From positions 2,108,001 to 2,172,000 of the forward strand of contig NZ_CP009244.1 in NCBI RefSeq assembly GCF_001941425.1: a stretch of 64,000 nt of DNA, in the 5' to 3' direction. The stretch's first letter is position 1, and each line of letters opens with the position of its first letter. Shown here one piece after another: positions 17,974 to 26,378 of this stretch. The stretch comes from Corynebacterium ammoniagenes DSM 20306 (lineage in GTDB: Bacteria; Actinomycetota; Actinomycetes; Mycobacteriales; Mycobacteriaceae). A program made the position numbers and the translations under genes. Under the pieces are notes generated by a model. That model was not told where the DNA came from and did not search any database. It worked only from the letters and a program-made list of their open reading frames with translations.

Positions 17974-20961
17974 TTACTCTGCTGAGTTCTGCATGTCCTG
18001 GAACTGCTGAACAGCCTCGTCCAGTTCATCCAGTGCACGGCCGTACTCCGCGTGGGAGCCATCGCGTGCCTCTTCCAATCCAGTCAATGCTTCGTTGATG
18101 GCAGTCATTGCTGCATCAGCATTTTCTGGCAACGGTGCAGATGGCGTATCTTCCTGTGCTGGTGCTTCATCCTCGGAGGAATCATCAGCGCCGGCGTCGC
18201 CGCCATCATCAACGACCTCGATGTCCTGAGCCGCATCAGAGTCAATGCCTACCTGCTCCAGTGCAGCATCAACGGTTGGTGCATAACCGACACGACCCTT
18301 GTAGGACACAAGTACACGCAGCAGCTTCGGGAAGGCCGAGGCCTGATCCTTACGCTGTGAGTAAATCGGCTCCAAGTACAAAATCTCGCCGCCACCTACT
18401 GGCAGAGCCAGCAAGTTACCGTTATGCAGGTCGTTAGAACCGCGCCACAGCGTCATGTCTCGTGCAACCTGGTCCGAAGACATCATCGCGTCCTGCGCCT
18501 GCTTTGGACCCTGGGTTTGGGTATTCGTTGGCAGCACGCGAACGGTGATATCGCCATAGCTTTCTGGATCCGAGGATGCAGTCATGTGAGCAGACAAGAA
18601 CTCACGCGAGAGACCACGGAAGGAAGAAATCAGCTGGAAGGTTGGCTCTCCAGTTTCTGGATCGGCAGCTACCACGTAGTACGGAGGCTGGTCCAGGTTT
18701 TCCTGGTCGGTGCCGGTTGGGTCTGCGGGGACAGACCAGAAGGCGTCGTTGTTAAAGAACACGTTTGGATCATCAACGTGGTAGCGCGCCAAGATGGAAC
18801 GCTGCACCTTGAACATATCCTGCGGGTAGCGGAAGTGAGAACGCAGCTCATCGGAGATTTCCGACTCAGGCTTTACAACACCTGGGAAGACACCCTCCCA
18901 AGCCTTCAGCACTGGATCTTCCGGATCGAACTCGTAGACTTCCACCGTGCCGTCGTAGGCATCAACAGTTGCCTTGACGGAGTTGCGGATGTAGCCCACT
19001 TCGTCCGAGATGAGACGCTGCTGGGTACCTTGCGCATTCAAGGCATCGGCCGTAGCTTCCGTAAGGTTTTCGCTCTGTGCATACGGGAAGCTATCTAAGG
19101 TGGTGTAGCCATCTACGATCCACTTGATTCGACCGTCGACCACAGCTGGGTAGGTCTCAGAATCGGTGGTCAACCATGGAGCTACCTTTTCTACACGCTC
19201 GCGAGGGTCGCGATCGTAGAGAATGCGGGATTCCGAACCGACGCGGTCTGACAACAGCAGGTTCATTTCCTGGTAGCGCAGTGCATAAGCAACGCGGTCA
19301 AACATATTGCCAATGTCCACGCCACCCTTACCGTCATAGGTAAAGGTGGAGTTGTCGGTATCAAACTCCACTGGACCGTTGCCGGTATCGCCGACGATGG
19401 CGTAGTCCGCACTATCCTCAGCCGAAGCGGTTACTGGCCCGTAGTAGATACGAGGCTGCTCCACGTTGATTCCCAATTCGGATTCAGCATCGAGGGTTTC
19501 GCCTTCACCTTCAGCTTCTTCGCCGGCCTTGGTCTGCAAGTCGGAGACGTTAAAGACTGGGAAACCACCGCGAGTAGAGCCTGCATCTTGTGCAACCTCA
19601 TCAACGCGGTTTGCCTGGGCTGCAACGAAGCCATTGCCGTGGGTATATACAGTGTGGCGGTTAATCCAGTTCTGCTGGTTTTCACGCAGAGCGTTCGGGT
19701 CAACCTCACGGGCGGCAACTACGAAGTCACGCAGTTCGCCGTCGACGATGTAGCGGTCCATCGACAAGGTGTCAGCAAAGCCATAGAAGTTACGCAGCTG
19801 CTGCATCTGGGTAAAGGTTGGAGACAAAATGTCTGGATCCAGAAGACGCAGGTTGGAAATCGTCGCTTCATCAGCTGCGACCTTCTCATCGGAGACGTCC
19901 TCGGCACCCCAATTGTCCACGTAGGTGACTTCTTCGTCGGTAAGGCCATAGGCGTAGCGGGTCGCTTCAATATTTCGTGAAATCGACTCCGCTTCCTTGG
20001 CTTGACGGTTTGGTTGGACAGAGAAACGCTCCATCAAGATTGGCCAAGCACCACCAATAACAATGCCGGATACCAACATCAGTACGACAGCTAGTGCGGG
20101 GATGCGCAGATCCTTCAGCACGATTGCCGCGAAGAACGCCACGGCAACAAAGACGCCGATGACCATCAAAATGATCTTTGCTGGCAGTTGCGCGTTCAAG
20201 TCGGTGTACGAGGCACCAGAGAACATGTCATTGGAGTTGTACAGCAACTCGTAGCGATCCAGCCAGTAGTCACCGACTTTCAGCAGCATCCAGATACCTG
20301 CGGTGACAGCCAACTGCACGCGCGCAGGCTTAGACAAAGAGCCCTTGACGCCGGCGGCTTGGTTGCCAATGCGGATTCCGCCCAAGACGTAGTGACCGAC
20401 CAACGCAATAATCAACGCAACGATTGTCAGCATAGACAAGGACGAGACAATCATCTGCAGTACGGGAAGATCGAAGGCATAAAAGCCGTAGTCAAGGCCG
20501 AACTGGGGATCGGTTTCACCGAAATCCGTGCCGTTGATAAACAGCAACACGGTGCGCCAGGAGCCTTGCATCATAAAGCCCGTGATCAAGCCGATAATGA
20601 CAGGCAAGACCTTCAGGAAGGTGCCGACAGATTTTTCAATGGCTTGGCGGTACTGATAGACCGGCGAGTTCAAATCTCCCAGGTCCATGTTATCTGGTCG
20701 ACCACGCCATACGAAAAAGCCGGCGAGCCAGACAATGAGACCAGCGATTACCGCGGTCACGATGAAAAGTACTACTCGTGCAATGATTGCGGTGTTGAAA
20801 ACCCCGCGGTAGTCAATTGCGCCAAACCACTTCCAGTCCGTATACACTCCAACGAACAATGGTCCGATGAAAAGTATTGCTGCGATGATACCGAGCACCC
20901 ACGCCAATATGCGCGGCGGTCGTTTCATAGGGGCGGAGGGTTGGGCTGTATGTGAAACCAA
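17974..20961 (-). CDS. UPF0182 family membrane protein
   Basis: This protein of about 995 aa has seven hydrophobic segments in the first 330 residues, then a very large extracytoplasmic domain containing the conserved GDLHNGNLLALPVGGGEILYLEP-type stretch near residue 840, and an acidic tail (about residues 905-950) ending in a predicted coiled coil. It is the counterpart of mycobacterial Rv3193c. Its function is unknown. The start is uncertain: TTG at 20961 has GGAG 6 bases upstream; an in-frame ATG at 20928 has no ribosome site. Confidence 0.85.
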   Translation of the reverse strand: MVSHTAQPSAPMKRPPRILAWVLGIIAAILFIGPLFVGVYTDWKWFGAIDYRGVFNTAIIARVVLFIVTAVIAGLIVWLAGFFVWRGRPDNMDLGDLNSPVYQYRQAIEKSVGTFLKVLPVIIGLITGFMMQGSWRTVLLFINGTDFGETDPQFGLDYGFYAFDLPVLQMIVSSLSMLTIVALIIALVGHYVLGGIRIGNQAAGVKGSLSKPARVQLAVTAGIWMLLKVGDYWLDRYELLYNSNDMFSGASYTDLNAQLPAKIILMVIGVFVAVAFFAAIVLKDLRIPALAVVLMLVSGIVIGGAWPILMERFSVQPNRQAKEAESISRNIEATRYAYGLTDEEVTYVDNWGAEDVSDEKVAADEATISNLRLLDPDILSPTFTQMQQLRNFYGFADTLSMDRYIVDGELRDFVVAAREVDPNALRENQQNWINRHTVYTHGNGFVAAQANRVDEVAQDAGSTRGGFPVFNVSDLQTKAGEEAEGEGETLDAESELGINVEQPRIYYGPVTASAEDSADYAIVGDTGNGPVEFDTDNSTFTYDGKGGVDIGNMFDRVAYALRYQEMNLLLSDRVGSESRILYDRDPRERVEKVAPWLTTDSETYPAVVDGRIKWIVDGYTTLDSFPYAQSENLTEATADALNAQGTQQRLISDEVGYIRNSVKATVDAYDGTVEVYEFDPEDPVLKAWEGVFPGVVKPESEISDELRSHFRYPQDMFKVQRSILARYHVDDPNVFFNNDAFWSVPADPTGTDQENLDQPPYYVVAADPETGEPTFQLISSFRGLSREFLSAHMTASSDPESYGDITVRVLPTNTQTQGPKQAQDAMMSSDQVARDMTLWRGSNDLHNGNLLALPVGGGEILYLEPIYSQRKDQASAFPKLLRVLVSYKGRVGYAPTVDAALEQVGIDSDAAQDIEVVDDGGDAGADDSSEDEAPAQEDTPSAPLPENADAAMTAINEALTGLEEARDGSHAEYGRALDELDEAVQQFQDMQNSAE

Positions 20962-21051
20962 CGCCAGCTCCAATCAAATCGTATGCCAAAATTGTCTATT
21001 AGTTGGCCAATTTTACGGCCAGTACCATCTAGCTAACGAATGAGGTTGCTT

Positions 21052-21582
21052 ATGAGTTCCCCAGGTTTTAATCAACAAGCATTAAACAAAGCGATGATGG
21101 AAGCCGTGGACTTCGTTCACGCGGAAGGTTGGGAGGCTCCCCCAACGCTTTTTGCCTTGGTTCCTACGGAATTGGTCGTCGACCAAATCGAGTTGGATGA
21201 CTCCTCTGCCCCGCTGACCTTGGTTGTTCAGGACAATCTTCCAGACAATATTCTCCCTGGCTCAGAAGAGCTTGCCGAATATGTCTCTCGGATTGCGTGG
21301 CCACGTCAGGTCGAAGGTGCGGTCCTCGCACAAGAAATTGTGTTCAAAGATACTGCTGCGCCTGATGCCGAGCCACGTCCTGCCAGACTTTTTTCAGGCT
21401 GTTTGCGCGAAGAAGGCTTGGAATTGACTGTATTGCAGATTCGCCCAACGGAAGAAGAACTCGCTGAGGCGGGACCGTTTGCTGAAGATGATATTCAACT
21501 TCGCGGCGGCCCAGACGTCGCACCGGGTGTCGTCGCGGCATTACGCTATGGGTTGGAACAAGACCCAGATGAGTTGCTGTAG
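21052..21582 (+). CDS. PPA1309 family protein
   Basis: This 176-aa acidic soluble protein matches the actinobacterial PPA1309 family of unknown function (FALVPTELV, AWPRQVEGAVLAQEI, EDIQLRGGPDVAPGVVAALR). The start ATG at 21052 has GAGG 6 bases upstream; an ATG four codons earlier would overlap that ribosome site. It is divergent from the UPF0182 gene and followed about 60 bp later by a lipoprotein gene on the same strand, possibly in one transcript. Confidence 0.8.
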   Translation: MSSPGFNQQALNKAMMEAVDFVHAEGWEAPPTLFALVPTELVVDQIELDDSSAPLTLVVQDNLPDNILPGSEELAEYVSRIAWPRQVEGAVLAQEIVFKDTAAPDAEPRPARLFSGCLREEGLELTVLQIRPTEEELAEAGPFAEDDIQLRGGPDVAPGVVAALRYGLEQDPDELL

Positions 21583-21640
21583 CCCATTCGTCTAGACTGT
21601 AAAAAGCAAAATTAACGCATTATATGAGGAGCAGGTTCCT

Positions 21641-22300
21641 GTGCTTAAATCCCGCAAGCCGCGCATCATTCAACTCACCGGCGCCGTCTTTTTGGCAGCC
21701 ACTCTTGTTGCATGCGGCACTTCTGAAGAACCTGCTCCAGCTCCCGCTCCGGAGACCACGGAAGCTTCCCCATCGTCTGAGGTAGAAAGCTCGTCTGAAG
21801 AAACTTCTACTGAACAATCCTCCTCAGAAACGGAAACCAGCACCGAAAGTAAGTCCGCTGATCCATCCGAATCGGAGTCGGAAGAGCCGACGGAGACGAC
21901 ATCGACAAGCGCAAGTGGCTTTAGCGATGACATCGATGCTGCTTATGAAATCTTCAGCTCAATTGCACCACGCGAGCTCTTTGAAAAGTTTGACTCCTGT
22001 GACTCGGTGGGCGCGGATAATAACTACAACTGCTCCGGCCCTGAGGTCGGGCAGCTGCAATTTTCGGCTTCGTCGAACCGCGCAACACAAACCACGCAGG
22101 TGCTCACTGAGCTTCGCAGCTCCACGGTCTTAGAAGATAGCGGCGACCGCGTGGTTGGTTGGTCAACCTTGGGCAGCACCGCGGTGCTTACCGTTGTGGA
22201 CAACAAAGACGGACTTGTCGTTCAGCAAATGCTGTCTACCGATCAAGAAGATCCGGAAGACCGCCTCATTGAGCTAGGCCTGTACGACCCCAAGAAATAG
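21641..22300 (+). CDS. putative lipoprotein
   Basis: This 219-aa protein has a signal peptide with lipobox LVAC (lipidated Cys near residue 25), then a Ser/Glu/Thr/Pro-rich linker (about 27-88), and a globular C-terminal domain containing two Cys (DSCDSVG, YNCSGPE) that may form a disulfide. GTG at 21641 is the start, with GAGGAG 9 bases upstream. I do not recognise the C-terminal domain. It faces ylbL across about 22 bp. Confidence 0.8.
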   Translation: MLKSRKPRIIQLTGAVFLAATLVACGTSEEPAPAPAPETTEASPSSEVESSSEETSTEQSSSETETSTESKSADPSESESEEPTETTSTSASGFSDDIDAAYEIFSSIAPRELFEKFDSCDSVGADNNYNCSGPEVGQLQFSASSNRATQTTQVLTELRSSTVLEDSGDRVVGWSTLGSTAVLTVVDNKDGLVVQQMLSTDQEDPEDRLIELGLYDPKK

Positions 22301-22322
22301 GCTTTGACGCCAGCCTGTGCTC

Positions 22323-23390
22323 CTACGGGGCGCAGGTGTTTACTTCCTTGCCATGGGCAAAATCGTCCATCGCTTGAACTGCGTCGTCGAGGTTGTTCAC
22401 CGACGCGATGACCATATCGCCGGCATCGCGGCTGGTTGCTGCTTCACAATTGGCTGCTGGTGCTAAAAATAGCTCCGCGCCGGCTTCCTCAGCGGCATCA
22501 ATTTTGTGTTCAATTCCGCCGATGGGTCCTACTGTGCCATCTTCGGCAATAGTGCCAGTACCGGCCACAAAATGACCGCCGGTGATATCTTCTTCGGTCA
22601 GCTTGTCGATGACAGCCAAAGAGAACATCATGCCGGCTGAAGGCCCGCCCACATCCTGCAGGTTATAGGTGACGTTCATGCCATCGCGTGGTGCCGAGGT
22701 CATGGTCACCCCGAGCAATGGAATCTTGGAGTCTTCCGGATGCTCACCCAAAGTCACGGTTTCCTCGCGCTTTTTGCCGTCGTTTTCTAAGGTCAACGTG
22801 ACGGCATCGCCAGGCGATTTGGCGCGAATGATTTCTTGAACTTCTGCTGGTTCTGCCACGTCCTGGCCATCGACAGCTAAGACCACATCTTGTGGCTTGA
22901 CCACGTCGACGGCAGCCGATTCTTCCATCACCCCAGCAACGACAACGTGGACTGGGATATCGAGGTAATCCATCGCCGTGACCGTAGCTGCTGCCTCCGA
23001 CTGGACGAAGGCTTGCTCGTTGGCCTGCTGCATTTCCTCGGAGGACGTACCGGTCGGAATGACGGTTTCCAACGGGACGATGGTGTCATTAGTCGTTAGC
23101 CACCGGCCGATGGCCTGCGACAGTGACATATTGGTACGCACGGCCACCGTGGTCATATTCAACTGTCCCGAGGTGTCATAAGTCTCGGCACCCGAAATTT
23201 CTACGACGTCTTTTCCTTCAACATTGGACAAGGTATCCACGGTTGGTCCCGGCCCCTGGGCCGCATACGGCACGGTTAGAGAAATATCTGTGCCCGGAAT
23301 ATGGTCAATGCTCATTAACCCACCTAGGGCTACGATAGGCACTGCGCCCAAGGCCAAGGTGGTTAATCGACGGTTCGACGGTGTACTCAC
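22323..23390 (-). CDS. YlbL-type PDZ/Lon-like membrane protease
   Basis: This 355-aa protein has one N-terminal membrane segment (about residues 9-27), an extracytoplasmic PDZ domain (about 140-215) and a C-terminal Lon-like S16 domain. The catalytic dyad is Ser251 in GGPSAGM and Lys296 in GIEHKIDAA. It resembles B. subtilis YlbL and mycobacterial Rv3194c, which lies in the same neighbourhood. It probably cleaves membrane or secreted substrates outside the cytoplasm. Confidence 0.88.
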   Translation of the reverse strand: MSTPSNRRLTTLALGAVPIVALGGLMSIDHIPGTDISLTVPYAAQGPGPTVDTLSNVEGKDVVEISGAETYDTSGQLNMTTVAVRTNMSLSQAIGRWLTTNDTIVPLETVIPTGTSSEEMQQANEQAFVQSEAAATVTAMDYLDIPVHVVVAGVMEESAAVDVVKPQDVVLAVDGQDVAEPAEVQEIIRAKSPGDAVTLTLENDGKKREETVTLGEHPEDSKIPLLGVTMTSAPRDGMNVTYNLQDVGGPSAGMMFSLAVIDKLTEEDITGGHFVAGTGTIAEDGTVGPIGGIEHKIDAAEEAGAELFLAPAANCEAATSRDAGDMVIASVNNLDDAVQAMDDFAHGKEVNTCAP

Positions 23391-23471
23391 GCCAAAATAC
23401 CCTACCCTTGTTCGCTGTCAGCGTAGCTATCACCATGGAGATATCGGACTCATACTGGGTACATTGGGAGT

Positions 23472-24920
23472 ATGAGTAATGGATTCGGATTTTCATTCAA
23501 CAGTGATGACGACGACGAAAACAATCGCAACAACCCATTTGGTTTTAACTTCGGCGGAACAGGTGGCGGCGGCTTAGGCGATATGCTTAATCAGTTCGGC
23601 GCGATGTTATCTGGCATGGGCAGCTCCATGAACTCCCCAGAGGGTTCAGGCCCCGTTAATTATGACATGGCCGAGCGCATCGCGCGCCAGCAATTAGGTT
23701 CGGAAAAGGCTATTAGCGCAGACGATACCCGCGCGGTCGAAGAGTCCGTGCGTTTAGCTGACCTGTGGCTGGATGAGCACACCACGCTGCCTACTGCTTC
23801 TGCTTCTACCGAAGCGTGGAATGCCCAGACCTGGCTGGAAAAGACCATGCCCATGTGGAAGCGCATGGTCTCCCCTGTCGCCCAGCACATGGCAGATGCG
23901 CAATTAGAGTCCATGCCCGAAGAGGCCCGTGAAATGATGGGCCCGATTGCCAATATGATGACGCAGATGTCTGGCATGAATTTTGGCATGCAGCTCGGTC
24001 ACGCCTTAGGTGATTTAGCACGCCAGGCGCTCACCGGCTCTGATTTTGGGCTTCCCGTTGCACCAACCGGCGTTAATGCAATTTTGCCGCACAATATTCA
24101 GTCCATCGCCCGCGACTTGAAGGTGCCGAGCCAAGAGATCTTGGTTTATATCGCAGCGCGCGAAGCCGCACGCCAGCGTCTGTTTAAGCACGTGCCTTGG
24201 TTGGTTGAGCGCTTGGTATCTTCCGTCGAGGAATACGCCATTGGCCTGGAAATTGACACCTCACACTTAGAAGAGGCCACCCGCGAGCTCAACTTGGAAT
24301 CTGGGGATCCACAGGCCATTCAGGATGCCATCGGCAAGCTGCAAGGCATGGACCTTAGCCCACGGATTTCCTCCCGCAATGCTGCGGCAGTCTCCCGCTT
24401 GGAAACCCTGCTGGCTCTGGTTGAAGGCTGGGTTGAATACGTGGTCAACGAAGCGCTGAGCACGCGCATTCCATCCACCCCTGCGATGGCACGCGCATGG
24501 CAAAACCGTCGTGACTCCGGCGGATCTGCAGAAAAGGCTTTCGCCAAGGTTGTCGGCATTGAATTTGGCGCCCCGAAGGTCGAAGCCGCCACCGAGCTGT
24601 GGCGCCGCTCGACTGTTGCTGTTGGCATCGATAAGCGTGACCACGTATGGGATCACCCAGACCTGCTGCCGTCCGCGGAGCACCTGGATAACCCAGCTGC
24701 CTTTATCGACGGCCTGCTCGATGACAACCCATCGGATGACTTTGATGCAGAGTTTGCCAAGCTGGAGGAAATGCTCCGCAATGGTGATTCCGGCGCAAGC
24801 GAAGATGCCGAGCTGGATAAGTCAGACAAGGACTCACAAAAAGAGACCGACGAATCTGACAACACTGAGAAGAAAGACGATGATTCAGGCGAGTCTGACT
24901 CCGATTCTGACGATAAGTAA
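23472..24920 (+). CDS. DUF2342 family protein (putative zinc metalloprotease-like)
   Basis: This 482-aa protein has an Asp/Asn/Gly-rich N-terminus (about 50 residues), a helical core matching the DUF2342 family (Rv3195-like), with AAREAARQRLFKHVPWLVERL near residue 220, and an acidic Asp/Ser/Glu tail. No HExxH motif is visible, so a protease label is by family name only. TACATT (23460-23465) lies 6 bases before the ATG, suggesting a leaderless mRNA divergent from ylbL. Confidence 0.78.
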   Translation: MSNGFGFSFNSDDDDENNRNNPFGFNFGGTGGGGLGDMLNQFGAMLSGMGSSMNSPEGSGPVNYDMAERIARQQLGSEKAISADDTRAVEESVRLADLWLDEHTTLPTASASTEAWNAQTWLEKTMPMWKRMVSPVAQHMADAQLESMPEEAREMMGPIANMMTQMSGMNFGMQLGHALGDLARQALTGSDFGLPVAPTGVNAILPHNIQSIARDLKVPSQEILVYIAAREAARQRLFKHVPWLVERLVSSVEEYAIGLEIDTSHLEEATRELNLESGDPQAIQDAIGKLQGMDLSPRISSRNAAAVSRLETLLALVEGWVEYVVNEALSTRIPSTPAMARAWQNRRDSGGSAEKAFAKVVGIEFGAPKVEAATELWRRSTVAVGIDKRDHVWDHPDLLPSAEHLDNPAAFIDGLLDDNPSDDFDAEFAKLEEMLRNGDSGASEDAELDKSDKDSQKETDESDNTEKKDDDSGESDSDSDDK

Positions 24921-24923
24921 CAG

Positions 24924-25445
24924 TTAGTCTGCTTCTTCTGCATGACCAAAGCGCGCGAAGGCTTCCAAATAGCCTTTTGCGCGCTCTGCTTTTGGTGCCC
25001 TATCTGCCCACTGCCAAAATTCCTTCGGGTGACCGGGGATAAAGGTGTGGGTGAGCTCGTGAATGATGACCGAATCCAGCACATAGTCGGGTACCTTTTG
25101 CAGCCGGTCGGAGATACGAATATCTCCTGTGGCTAGGGACGTACTCCCCCAGCGAGTATTTTGATTGCTCACCCACCGAATTGATCCCAGCTTCGCCCGG
25201 TTTTCCAAGTACTTGGCGTTGAGTTGGTGAGCACGGGTGGCCAGTTGCTCATCGGAGGTGTGCTGGGTAGTGGTGCGTTTTGCTACCCGGGAGAGCATAT
25301 CCGCGACAGCGTCGGCTTCTTCGCCTTTGCTCATCCAACCAGGAATTCTGACCTCTAAAACTCCGCCGTTCAGGCGCGCTGCCACGGTCCGCTTGCGTTT
25401 GGCAGAGCGGATAACTTTGACAGGCATTTCAGAGCTACTCGACAT
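24924..25445 (-). CDS. YgjP-like (DUF45/M48-type) metallopeptidase
   Basis: This 173-aa protein has the zinc motif HELTH in DSVIIHELTHTFIPGHPKEFWQWAD, with a downstream His as third ligand in HPKEF. It belongs to the YgjP/WLM-like metallopeptidase group. The strongly basic N-terminus (KVIRSAKRKRT) suggests nucleic-acid or ribosome contact in related proteins. The start ATG at 25445 is chosen over a longer frame that overlaps the divergent gene at 25512. Confidence 0.8.
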   Translation of the reverse strand: MSSSSEMPVKVIRSAKRKRTVAARLNGGVLEVRIPGWMSKGEEADAVADMLSRVAKRTTTQHTSDEQLATRAHQLNAKYLENRAKLGSIRWVSNQNTRWGSTSLATGDIRISDRLQKVPDYVLDSVIIHELTHTFIPGHPKEFWQWADRAPKAERAKGYLEAFARFGHAEEAD

Positions 25446-25511
25446 AAGAGCCAATATTATCCTGCGCTTTATTCTGCTTCGTGGCAGACTGAGCTTAAAC
25501 GGGGGTAAGAC

Positions 25512-26378
25512 ATGGTTGATGTAGATATTAGCGAGCGCACACACTTTATTTTAAGCCCAGATATTGGCATTTTCTTACGCGATAGCACGCATATTCAATT
25601 CGGGTTGGATTCCACTCGCGCAGGAATTATTGAGTCACCGAATGCCGCTTTGCTTGTCGATGTTTTGCGCACCGCACAGCACGACCAGCCGCGCACGCAG
25701 TTTCAGTGGGAACGCACCTTTGCCGCAGCTGGCATGACGATGTTGGCGGCTCGCAGTCTCTTGCATGATTTAGTGGAATACCGAATCATGCGCGCACTGC
25801 ACACCAGCCCGCGCATAGTGGTCTTGGGTGATTCCCCATTAGCGGCCAGCATTCGCCAAATGTGCTTTGCCCGCGGGCTGGGAGTGCGCTCCCCTCTGGA
25901 TTGGGAATCTCTCCAGGTGTATTTATCCACCATGGAACCAGGCACGGTTGTACTTGCCATTGACCAATTGCACCAGGCCCCGGAAATAGCGGCCGCGCTG
26001 CATGCCCTGCCGGACGCGTGCTCGTGGATGCCGATTTCGATTGTCGATGCCCGCGGCTTCATCGGCCCGTTGCGCATCAAAGGCTCGGGGCCATGCCCGT
26101 TATGTTTTGAGCTGCATCGCGCGGCTTTTGATCCGCGCTGGGCCGTCATTACCCGCCAGTTGGCAACAACCACCATCGCTCCTGATGAACAAGTGCTCGC
26201 CGCAGTGACCGCACAGGCGGCTGTCATTATTGATTGGTTGGCGGGCCGGCCGCTTCCACCCGGCGCGCCCCATCGGCGGTTTTATGCCGGGGAGCTTTTT
26301 GATATTGATATCTACGGCAAGTCCCAACACCAACTGGTCGGCCCGCACCAGCAGTGCCCAGCGTGTTTTAATGCCTAG
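25512..26378 (+). CDS. ThiF/cyclodehydratase-like protein (Rv3196-like)
   Basis: This 288-aa protein resembles the ocin-ThiF or cyclodehydratase C-type proteins of azole peptide (TOMM) pathways. It has a Rossmann-like segment (RIVVLGDSPLAASIRQM, about residues 101-117), then CPLC at 195-198 followed by FELHR, and CPAC at 282-285. Together they form a tetracysteine zinc site typical of that family. No YcaO partner or precursor peptide is seen nearby, so it is probably a stand-alone actinobacterial family. GGGG lies 8 bases before ATG 25512. Its stop shares CTAG with the uvrD2 stop. Confidence 0.6.
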   Translation: MVDVDISERTHFILSPDIGIFLRDSTHIQFGLDSTRAGIIESPNAALLVDVLRTAQHDQPRTQFQWERTFAAAGMTMLAARSLLHDLVEYRIMRALHTSPRIVVLGDSPLAASIRQMCFARGLGVRSPLDWESLQVYLSTMEPGTVVLAIDQLHQAPEIAAALHALPDACSWMPISIVDARGFIGPLRIKGSGPCPLCFELHRAAFDPRWAVITRQLATTTIAPDEQVLAAVTAQAAVIIDWLAGRPLPPGAPHRRFYAGELFDIDIYGKSQHQLVGPHQQCPACFNA

